From JAVBPB01 sp031549965 (GTDB lineage Bacteria; Bacillota; Clostridia; Lachnospirales; Lachnospiraceae): a stretch of DNA of 5,040 nt. The DNA is taken from the NCBI GenBank assembly GCA_031549965.1, contig JAVBPB010000090.1:1-5040 (forward strand), read 5' to 3'. Of this stretch, positions 1 to 4,901 are shown one piece after another. Numbering within the stretch: the first letter of the stretch is position 1; each line of letters begins with the position of its first letter. A model generated the notes under the pieces. The model was not told the DNA's origin, searched no databases, and worked only from the letters and a program-made list of their open reading frames with translations. The position numbers and the translations under genes are program-made.

Positions 1-173
1 TATCCAATTGTGCAGACCGGCCGACGAAGCGTTTATGTTTTGTCAAGACTTTGCTTGCAAAGGCTTGTAAAAAACATGCTGAAGGAGGGTAAGGCAAACA
101 ATTGGATATATATACGCTCATATTCATCTGAAAAATTTACACAACCTAAACCAAGGACTTTTTCAGTAACCTC
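1..173 (+). mobile_element. MITE-like element, right-hand part (left end outside window)
   Basis: This is the inner core and right end of a small element with no coding capacity. Its right terminus (about 153-173) reads, on the minus strand, GAGGTTACTGAAAAAGTCC, matching the termini of the copies at 3936-4239 and 4902-5040. Positions 112-160 are nearly identical to 4180-4228 of the copy carrying an RNA-like module. Positions 1-75 are identical to 4966-5040. The core folds on itself: TATCCAATTGT (1-11) pairs with ACAATTGGATA (98-108), and a second long hairpin lies at 35-77. No transposase is encoded, so movement would need an enzyme supplied by a related insertion sequence elsewhere (inference). 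The transposase family cannot be assigned from these ends with confidence; a resemblance to IS1182-type ends is only a recollection. Confidence 0.8.
35..77. repeat. Nested hairpin in the MITE core
   Basis: Two stacked stems are visible. The inner one is CTTTGC (49-54) with GCAAAG (57-62), closed by a TT loop. The outer one is ATGTTTTGTCAAG (35-47) with CTTGTAAAAAACAT (64-77), interrupted by mismatches and one bulge. Together with the arms at 1-11 and 98-108, most of the element can fold into one long hairpin. The left half of the same structure recurs at the right edge of the window. Confidence 0.7.
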
Positions 174-249
174 GAGCGAAGCGAGTTCTTTTTTTGTGTG
201 TGCGTTCTTAGCAAATTTCCAGCATCTTAGTTGTTCGACACTCCTGCAA

Positions 250-279
250 CCGCCAGAATATTCAGACACATTCTGACGG
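250..279. other. 10 bp stem hairpin downstream of the peptidase gene
   Basis: CCGCCAGAAT (250-259) pairs with ATTCTGACGG (270-279) through ten base pairs, one of them G-U in RNA. The loop is 10 nt. It lies about 60 bp past the peptidase stop codon. There is no T-run after the stem on either strand, so it is not a classical intrinsic terminator. It might still stabilise or help end the peptidase transcript. A second, imperfect hairpin lies closer to the gene at 283-323 (CCTTTT/AAAAGG core on the minus strand), also without a T-run. The interval 174-338 otherwise holds no gene. Confidence 0.4.
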
Positions 280-338
280 AACAGGCTTTTGACCTTTTAA
301 TTACCTCCAAAAGGCTAAAACCTAAAGGCAAAGCTATC

Positions 339-3260
339 TCAATTAAACAAATCACATAAAACCTTAAACATATCATGGTTATTTTCCAACTTGGTTTCAT
401 TTCCTATTACACAAATATTATTTGAGTCCAACACTGATTTAACTATAGGAGCCAATGCCCTTATATCTTCAACGGTTACGTTAAGGATCTCATTTCTTTC
501 CTTTTGAATATCTTCGTATGAAATATTACTTAAGTATGCATTAAGTGATCTGGTTCCTCTGGCGGATGGATTTAGAGGAGTGTCTAAATTACTTATGGTT
601 CCTATTATATATTTTGTCATATCTCTTTCGTCAGCAGTGAAGTTTTTCACGTAATCATAGACCTTATCGTATATTTCGTTTGTTTCCCTTAGGTTAGGAT
701 CACGGTAAGAGGTGAAGTAGGCGTTTCCGTCTCTTGAAAATCCGCACATACAACCGTATGCACCGCCTTTTACTCTTATGTTGTTCCATAGATAATCGTA
801 GCTTAGGATTACGTTTAGTACTTTTAATGCACCTGTATATTTAAAACCGGCTTTTACGAAGTTTCCAGTCCTTGCTACGTATTGAATTTTTCCGGAATAT
901 TTAAAGCCTTCGTTTAATGAAATACCTGGAAATTCCATGTTGCCTTTTTTTATGCTGCCTGAATCAAGAACTTCTAAGAATTCTTCAAATTCATTTATGA
1001 AATAGTTGTAGCCTTTTTCGCCTGATGTGTAACTTGCTAATAAGTTGTCTTTTTTTATGATGCACTGGGATAAGGCTTTTAGGTTAGCTATTAGTTCTGA
1101 TTTTTTTTCTTCGAAATTTTGTTCTAGGTCTTCTAGTAACTTGTAGAAACTGATGCCTTCTGTTGTTTCTGAGTAATATGCACTTGGTGAGCAATATGAC
1201 ATAGCCCTTCTCATTGCTGCTGTGTGGCCGGCAGAGTTTAATTGCATCTTGTAGCGGGATTTTAGTTCCGCTATAATTTCGTATAGTCTCTTTTCGTCAT
1301 CTAGTTTTGAATTAAATATTATTTCTTTTATTAGTTCAAATGCTACATTTATTTTTTCGTATAAAACTTTTACGTTTATGCAAAGCTTTGATGAAAATTT
1401 TTCGGCATTGTCATTTAAGCTGTATAAATTCAGGTAAGTGCTTATTCCGCCGGTGTTTATATTTACTTCATTTGCAAGTTCTTGTAATTTGTAGTTTTCT
1501 GTGTCTACATAGCCCAATGCAGTTGTAAATATGGATATATAAGGTACTAAATGGCTTGGAACCTGTTTTGTGTCGAATAAAAGTTTTAAATAACCGATTC
1601 CGTTTGTAAACATTTGATGGTAAAGAAGTCTTATATTATTTACTTCTATTTTTTCTATATTTAGCGGTTGAGCTTTTTTGTCAATGTCCTCACGACTTAG
1701 TAACGGAATGGATTCAATTTCTTCCTTTGTGGATGGTTCTTCCTGATATTGTTTTAATTTTTTTGTGTCTTCTATTAATTTTATTATTTCATCTTTAGAT
1801 AAACTGTTTTTGTATATGCTTAATTTTTCCTTTATTTTATTTTCAATTTCAGAGGTTAGCCCTTTTTTAGGCTTAATAATTACTATTGATTCATGACGAT
1901 TGTTAAGAAGCTCTTTTTCTATTAGTCTTTCAAAATAGTTAGTTCCTAAACTGTCTTTTAAAAATGCAAAGGTTTTTATTGCACCTATATGAATAAATGG
2001 TTTATTGTCATCATACAGCCAGCTGTCAAATATCTGTATTCCATACATTAGTCCTTTTGGATATCTTCCAAAATCAGCTTCTCTGTACTTAAATTCATAA
2101 TAATTTATTGCTGCTTCTAAGGATTTTTTATCCATTCCATTGTTTACAATATTATATAAAGTATCTCTTATTACTTTTAAAAACTCCTCTTTCTTTGAGC
2201 TATCGGTATTTTTAGCAATTATAGATAGAGTAGGCTGTAATATTCCATTGTCATATGAGCTAAGTATATCTTTTCCTATACCTGCATCAATAAGTGCCTG
2301 TTTTAATGGTGCTGCTGGTGCTGATAAAAGTGCATATTCTATTACCTGCATTGCTAAATATAGTTCCTTATCAAGGCTGCTTCCTATAGACAGGTTGTAA
2401 CTTAAATATGTGTTGTCTTTTTCTGATTCGTTGTTTGCTATAGAATAGTATTCAACTATTTCATTAGCTTGTTCAAATGACTTTTGCAAATGTATTTTTG
2501 AATCAACATCTATTTCATCAAAGTTACTTAGATAATTTTCATCAATCCAATTTAGTTTTTCTTCTATATCCATATCTCCATATAGATAAATATAGCTGTT
2601 AGATGGATGATAGTATTTACTATGAAAATTCAAAAATTCTTCGTATGTTAAATCAGTAATAAATTCAGGATCTCCACCTGATTCTGTTCCATATGCTGTG
2701 TCTGGAAAAAGCGATTGCTGAATTTTACGAAATAGAAGTTGCTCTGGTGATGAAAAAGCACCCTTCATCTCATTATACACTACACCATTATATATTAATT
2801 CACTATCTTCATCCAAAAGCTCATAGTGCCAGCCTTCCTGTTTAAATATTTCTTTTCTTTTATATATATTTGGATAAAATACTGCGTCAAGATATACATG
2901 CATTAAATTTTGAAAATCCTTATTATTGCAACTTGCCACTGGATATATTGTTTTATCTGAATAGGTCATTGCATTTAAAAATGTATTTAAAGAACCCTTA
3001 GCTAATTCAACAAAAGGATCTTTAGCCGGAAATGCTTTTGAACCGCATAGCACTGAATGTTCTAGTATATGTGCCACTCCTGTACTATCTGATGGAGGAG
3101 TTCTAAAACCAATACAAAAGACTTTGTTATAATCATCATTTTGCATTACGATAATTCTTGCACCACTTTTTTTATGTTTTAATACTAAACCCTTAGTCTT
3201 TAAATCTTCCAAATCATTTTCTTGCATTAATTCATAGCTTGTTATCCTTTTCATATCCAT
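339..3260 (-). CDS. M16C (presequence protease/PreP-like) zinc metallopeptidase
   Basis: This is a complete insulinase-family peptidase of 973 residues, the usual length for the single-chain M16C group (PreP, Cym1). The inverted zinc motif HxxEH is intact as HILEH (His64, catalytic Glu67, His68). The third ligand is Glu164 in NEMKG, 96 residues further on, the spacing typical of the family. The C-terminal half carries the conserved RVKGGAYG patch (Arg829, Tyr835), which in relatives contacts substrate. A charged, probably helical linker (about 480-560), including SIPLLSREDIDKKAQPL, fits the M16C-associated domain joining the two clam-shell halves. There is no signal peptide or membrane segment, so a cytoplasmic enzyme degrading short unstructured peptides is inferred. 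The start ATG at 3260 has AGGAGG 11 nt upstream; a second ATG two codons later is further from it. The gene is transcribed alone and divergently from the cold-shock gene. No frameshift or missing key residue is seen. Confidence 0.95.
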   Translation of the reverse strand: MDMKRITSYELMQENDLEDLKTKGLVLKHKKSGARIIVMQNDDYNKVFCIGFRTPPSDSTGVAHILEHSVLCGSKAFPAKDPFVELAKGSLNTFLNAMTYSDKTIYPVASCNNKDFQNLMHVYLDAVFYPNIYKRKEIFKQEGWHYELLDEDSELIYNGVVYNEMKGAFSSPEQLLFRKIQQSLFPDTAYGTESGGDPEFITDLTYEEFLNFHSKYYHPSNSYIYLYGDMDIEEKLNWIDENYLSNFDEIDVDSKIHLQKSFEQANEIVEYYSIANNESEKDNTYLSYNLSIGSSLDKELYLAMQVIEYALLSAPAAPLKQALIDAGIGKDILSSYDNGILQPTLSIIAKNTDSSKKEEFLKVIRDTLYNIVNNGMDKKSLEAAINYYEFKYREADFGRYPKGLMYGIQIFDSWLYDDNKPFIHIGAIKTFAFLKDSLGTNYFERLIEKELLNNRHESIVIIKPKKGLTSEIENKIKEKLSIYKNSLSKDEIIKLIEDTKKLKQYQEEPSTKEEIESIPLLSREDIDKKAQPLNIEKIEVNNIRLLYHQMFTNGIGYLKLLFDTKQVPSHLVPYISIFTTALGYVDTENYKLQELANEVNINTGGISTYLNLYSLNDNAEKFSSKLCINVKVLYEKINVAFELIKEIIFNSKLDDEKRLYEIIAELKSRYKMQLNSAGHTAAMRRAMSYCSPSAYYSETTEGISFYKLLEDLEQNFEEKKSELIANLKALSQCIIKKDNLLASYTSGEKGYNYFINEFEEFLEVLDSGSIKKGNMEFPGISLNEGFKYSGKIQYVARTGNFVKAGFKYTGALKVLNVILSYDYLWNNIRVKGGAYGCMCGFSRDGNAYFTSYRDPNLRETNEIYDKVYDYVKNFTADERDMTKYIIGTISNLDTPLNPSARGTRSLNAYLSNISYEDIQKERNEILNVTVEDIRALAPIVKSVLDSNNICVIGNETKLENNHDMFKVLCDLFN

Positions 3261-3271
3261 TTGTGCTTTAA

Positions 3272-3277
3272 CCTCCT
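3272..3277 (-). promoter_or_regulatory. Ribosome binding site of the M16C peptidase
   Basis: On the minus strand this reads AGGAGG and ends 11 nt before the ATG at 3260. It supports that start over the ATG at codon 3. Confidence 0.85.
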
Positions 3278-3336
3278 AAGTCCTCTTTGAATTTGAGCTT
3301 TATTATTAATTTACCCTATTTTACTCTAATCTATTT

Positions 3337-3345
3337 ATTATATCA
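3337..3345 (-). promoter_or_regulatory. Extended -10 promoter for the M16C peptidase
   Basis: The minus strand reads TGATATAAT, a consensus -10 hexamer (3337-3342) with the TG extension. No good -35 is present; TTAAAT lies about 17 nt upstream. Transcription would start near 3330, giving a leader of about 70 nt before the ATG. Confidence 0.55.
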
Positions 3346-3427
3346 TATATTTTTTTCCAATTTAAATAAGAAGTTTATAAATTTTTATACTTTTATACGA
3401 AACTTTTCTCTAGGACTATTCTAACGT

Positions 3428-3456
3428 TTGACATTTTTTGCAAAGTATGTTAATGT
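3428..3456 (+). promoter_or_regulatory. Promoter of the cold-shock gene
   Basis: A perfect -35 TTGACA (3428-3433) is followed after 17 nt by TAATGT (3451-3456), a weak -10 rescued by an upstream TG (3448-3449). Transcription would begin around 3463, leaving a leader of about 42 nt. That is short compared with the roughly 150 nt leaders of enterobacterial cold-shock genes (family knowledge). Confidence 0.6.
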
Positions 3457-3459
3457 AAA

Positions 3460-3476
3460 ATTACCAATTTGGTAAT
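3460..3476. promoter_or_regulatory. Perfect 17 bp palindrome at the cold-shock transcription start
   Basis: ATTACCAA (3460-3467) and TTGGTAAT (3469-3476) are exact inverted copies around one central T. The site overlaps the predicted transcription start and lies 17 bp before the ribosome binding site. The position suits a repressor operator. In RNA, ATTACC and GGTAAT could also form a 6 bp stem with a 5 nt loop. The binding protein is unknown. Confidence 0.55.
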
Positions 3477-3493
3477 CAATTATACAGTTTCTT

Positions 3494-3499
3494 AGGAGG
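3494..3499 (+). promoter_or_regulatory. Ribosome binding site of the cold-shock gene
   Basis: AGGAGG, five bases before the ATG at 3505. A consensus site with short spacing, suggesting strong translation. Confidence 0.85.
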
Positions 3500-3504
3500 A
3501 TTTT

Positions 3505-3705
3505 ATGAAAACAGGTACAGTAAAATGGTTTAATGCAAAAAAAGGTTTTGGATTTATCTCTGATGATGAAGGTAACGATGTTTTCGTTCACTTTTCAGCA
3601 TTAAATATGAAAGGGTTTAAGACTCTTGAAGAAGGAGATAAAGTTGAATTTAATGTGGTAAATGGAGAAAAAGGTCCACAAGCTGAAGATGTAGCTAGAT
3701 TATAA
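3505..3705 (+). CDS. cspA: Cold-shock protein (CspA family, single CSD)
   Basis: This is a complete 66-residue single cold-shock domain protein, the usual size in Firmicutes. It folds as a small OB-type beta barrel that binds single-stranded DNA and RNA and acts as an RNA chaperone in the cytoplasm (family knowledge). Both nucleic-acid binding motifs are intact: RNP1 as KGFGFI (residues 13-18) and RNP2 as VFVHF (26-30), along with the exposed aromatics Trp8 and Phe9 of KWFN. The ending, GPQAEDVARL, is typical of the family (GPQA...V). The gene stands alone, with its own promoter, a palindrome near the transcription start and a strong terminator 15 bp after the stop. The paralogue letter in the symbol is conventional, since clostridia often have several copies. 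Confidence 0.96.
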   Translation: MKTGTVKWFNAKKGFGFISDDEGNDVFVHFSALNMKGFKTLEEGDKVEFNVVNGEKGPQAEDVARL

Positions 3706-3721
3706 TTCAAATTAACCAAAG

Positions 3722-3760
3722 GGCTGTTGCATGATTTTGAATCGTGCAGCGGTTTTTTTT
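3722..3760 (+). terminator. Intrinsic terminator of the cold-shock gene
   Basis: A 13-14 bp stem (GCTGTTGCATGAT at 3723-3735 with ATCGTGCAGCGGT at 3741-3753, allowing G-U pairs) closes a 5 nt loop and runs directly into eight T residues (3753-3760). It is a strong rho-independent terminator, 17 bp after the stop codon. Confidence 0.92.
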
Positions 3761-3775
3761 GCTTTTGATGTCTTT

Positions 3776-3820
3776 CGTTTTAGTCTTTCGTTTGCGTGAC
3801 GCTTTGCGTTTTAGTCTTTC
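3776..3820 (+). repeat. 14 bp direct repeat with 31 bp period
   Basis: CGTTTTAGTCTTTC occurs at 3776-3789 and again at 3807-3820. An extra GTCTTTCGTTT unit precedes the first copy. The small dyad GCGTGACGC lies between them. No reading frame covers it. It looks like short slippage-type duplication; function unknown. Confidence 0.6.
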
Positions 3821-3840
3821 TACTCCCCAAGATGTGAATT

Positions 3841-3880
3841 ATAAGGTTTTGAAGCAAAGCTGGGATTCAAATATCCTTAT
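3841..3880. other. Hairpin in the spacer upstream of the RNA-bearing element
   Basis: ATAAGG (3841-3846) pairs with CCTTAT (3875-3880), and TTTGAA (3848-3853) with TTCAAA (3866-3871), giving a 12 bp stem with one small asymmetric loop. It is followed by T-rich but not uniform sequence (TTATGTTTATTTG), so it could act as a weak terminator or a structured leader. Nothing else is recognisable in 3761-3927. Confidence 0.4.
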
Positions 3881-3890
3881 TTATGTTTAT

Positions 3891-3918
3891 TTGTGTAAAT
3901 GTTAAGTTAAAGTAATAA
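3891..3918 (+). promoter_or_regulatory. Possible promoter reading into the RNA-bearing element
   Basis: TTGTGT (3891-3896) and TAATAA (3913-3918) are 16 nt apart and would fire toward the folded RNA module from just outside the mobile element. Both hexamers are imperfect and the DNA is AT-rich, so chance is quite possible. Confidence 0.2.
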
Positions 3919-3927
3919 AATAGATGC

Positions 3928-3935
3928 CAAATTTC
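3928..3935. repeat. Target-site duplication, left copy
   Basis: CAAATTTC, identical to 4240-4247 and directly abutting the left terminal inverted repeat at 3936. Confidence 0.8.
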
Positions 3936-3984
3936 GAGGCCATTGAAAAAGTCCTTTCAATAGATTCTTAATTACATAAGAGAA

Positions 3985-4154
3985 CAGGAAGAGAATGATA
4001 AGTTAGAGGATGGGAGAAAGTAGAATAGCCTCCGTTGGAGGCAACCAGTAATAATGGTACTGTGAAGCCCCGCCTCTGGCGGAACTAGAGAAATACCCTG
4101 GAGGGGTTAAAAGTTAACCCCCATTTGAAATGAGGGTTGCTAACTTTAATTTTT
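3985..4154 (+). ncRNA. Candidate structured RNA, possibly raiA-motif type
   Basis: The segment is clearly richer in G and C than its surroundings, has no credible reading frame, and is dense in stems. These are GCCTCC/GGAGGC (4028-4042, GTT loop), ACCA/TGGT or alternatively CAGTA/TACTG (4044-4062), GCCCC/GGGG (4067-4071 with 4103-4106) enclosing CGCC/GGCG (4071-4081) and CTAGAG/CCCTGG (4085-4101), and finally a terminator hairpin. GCCCC to GGGG with two inner hairpins makes a three-way junction. Purine-rich unpaired runs (GGGAGAAAGTAGAATA) separate the stems, as in conserved RNAs. The overall length of about 170 nt, the terminator, and phrases such as GTGAAGCCCCGC recall the raiA-motif RNA of Clostridia. 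That is recollection, not a covariance search. The 5' end is not defined. It lies wholly inside a mobile element. Confidence 0.55.
4110..4154 (+). terminator. Intrinsic terminator of the candidate RNA
   Basis: AAAGTTA (4110-4116) pairs with TAACTTT (4141-4147), then ACCC (4117-4120) with GGGT (4134-4137) and CAT (4122-4124) with ATG (4130-4132). A 3 nt bulge and one mismatch interrupt the stem. It is followed by AATTTTT (4148-4154). This fits a rho-independent stop for a stand-alone small RNA. Confidence 0.7.
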
Positions 4155-4203
4155 CAGATGAATATGAGTGTATATATATATACTCATATTCATCTGAAAA
4201 ATT
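4148..4203. repeat. 56 bp near-perfect palindrome
   Basis: The arms AATTTTTCAGATG (4148-4160) and CATCTGAAAAATT (4191-4203) continue through an alternating TA centre. All 28 pairs match except G4170 opposite T4181, which would be G-U in RNA. There is no spacer, so the DNA could extrude as a cruciform. The same arms occur, separated by a core, in the plain element copies (from about 4936 at the right edge and near 98-137 at the left). Confidence 0.9.
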
Positions 4204-4239
4204 TACACAACCTAAATCAAGGACTTTTTCAGTGACCTC

Positions 4240-4247
4240 CAAATTTC
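4240..4247. repeat. Target-site duplication, right copy
   Basis: CAAATTTC, identical to 3928-3935, starting at the base after the right terminal inverted repeat. Confidence 0.8.
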
Positions 4248-4384
4248 TTTTGTAGTTTTTTGTAAAATCCTTTTTTTCTGCATTCTTTATACAATTAGAA
4301 CATCTTCATTTGTAAATTGTCAATCAGTTATATGATTTCTATAATTGCAATTGGTATAATATACAAACTATATTGCAAAAAATG

Positions 4385-4597
4385 TTATCTTGATTTTTTC
4401 TTTTTTTCCGAATATCTTACATAAAAATGCATCGCCCATAAATAATAGGTAGCTATCACTTGTAGTGCTAAATATTCATCAAGTTCTGTTGAAAAAAGAC
4501 ATATAAAAGTTTGAATAAGTAAAAGAACACTGGCTATTATAAATACTACCAATAATATTTTTGACCCTTTTCGTAAAATATTTTCTCATAAATTCAT
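4385..4597 (-). pseudogene. Small two-helix membrane protein, in-frame TGA at codon 4
   Basis: The frame runs 71 codons from an ATG at 4597 with AAGGAG eight bases upstream, an ideal placement, to a TAA at 4385-4387. It is interrupted by TGA at 4586-4588, right after Met-Asn-Leu. Downstream the protein is gene-like: ENILRKGSK, then a strongly hydrophobic helix (residues 14-35), a short acidic loop (STELDE), a second weaker helix (about 43-60, LALQVIATYYLWAMHFYV), and a basic tail ending EKKKKSR. Trp54 of this frame, and tryptophans in the neighbouring genes, use TGG, so a code change is unlikely. A TGG-to-TGA mutation would explain it simply. An ATG at 4589 in another frame gives only a 37-codon product and sits 17 nt from the AAGGAG. 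I do not recognise the family. A late TTG start (codon 16), or a sequencing error at the TGA, are alternatives. Confidence 0.45.
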
Positions 4598-4605
4598 GTG
4601 TTATA

Positions 4606-4611
4606 CTCCTT
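4606..4611 (-). promoter_or_regulatory. Ribosome binding site of the broken membrane-protein gene
   Basis: The minus strand reads AAGGAG, eight bases before the ATG at 4597. It is the main evidence that the short frame was once a translated gene. Confidence 0.5.
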
Positions 4612-4901
4612 AAAAATTTATTTGGTATTACATACGGTTTTCCCTTATTTTGCTTTTATCATAATTTTTCTTTCTTATCTATGCATTGTGATAATTAATT
4701 TCTATTAGTTCACTAGAAGTAATATCATGTATTGTCATCTAATCACTCATTTGAATATAATTTATATCAATTATTCCATAGATATTACAAAAAACACACA
4801 AATTATTCATTTTTCAATAAACAGCCTTGCCTCTACAAACTATATTACCTTAGAGTAACTTTATATTCTATGAAAAAAGCATTATAAACCATGGAAATGA
4901 G
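4612..4901. other. AT-rich stretch with no convincing gene
   Basis: No RNA, terminator or clear promoter is visible. On the minus strand a frame starting at 4810 gives 23 residues to a TAG (4739-4741), then re-opens at once with ATG for 19 more residues to a TAG at 4679-4681. It has no ribosome binding site. It may be the remnant of a decayed short gene or just chance in AT-rich DNA. Confidence 0.4.

Larger units (their letters stand above)
3936..4239 (+). mobile_element. 304 bp MITE-like element carrying an RNA-like module
   Basis: The left end reads GAGGCCATTGAAAAAGTCC and the right end, on the minus strand, GAGGTCACTGAAAAAGTCC. These are inverted repeats of about 21 bp with two mismatches. 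The element is bracketed by exact 8 bp copies of CAAATTTC (3928-3935 and 4240-4247), the mark of a single transposition event. Inside, from left to right, are an AT-rich stretch, a folded RNA-like module ending in a terminator (about 3985-4154), and a 56 bp palindrome matching the arms of the plain copies. The plain copies lack the RNA module and have a different 86 bp core instead. No protein is encoded, so the element would depend on a transposase from elsewhere. Confidence 0.85.

Noticed and set aside
171..195. Possible plus-strand terminator (CTCG/CGAG stem then a T-run)
   Set aside because: The stem is only four base pairs and the T-run is broken by a C. No plus-strand gene precedes it.
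10..276. Open frames on both strands across the left element and its flank (10-276 plus, 33-269 minus)
   Set aside because: They run through the MITE hairpins and terminal repeat, have no convincing ribosome binding site and show no protein-like pattern. Frames of this kind are artefacts of the repeat.
1340..1528. Plus-strand open frame of 62 codons
   Set aside because: It lies wholly inside the peptidase gene on the opposite strand and lacks a ribosome binding site.
2140..2400. Plus-strand open frame of 86 codons
   Set aside because: It is antisense to the peptidase catalytic half with no ribosome binding site, so it is a shadow of the real gene.
3985..4154. T-box, cobalamin, SAM, TPP or cyclic-di-GMP riboswitch
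   Set aside because: The hallmark conserved strings of these classes are absent, and no gene follows downstream on the same strand for a riboswitch to control.
4353..4360. Consensus extended -10 (TGGTATAAT) on the plus strand
   Set aside because: There is no -35 at the right distance and no plus-strand gene or RNA downstream. It would only read antisense to the small broken gene, and such matches are common in AT-rich DNA.
4586..4588. TGA read as tryptophan (alternative genetic code) or selenocysteine
   Set aside because: Tryptophans in the peptidase, the cold-shock protein and the same small frame are encoded by TGG, and no selenocysteine-type context or family is apparent.
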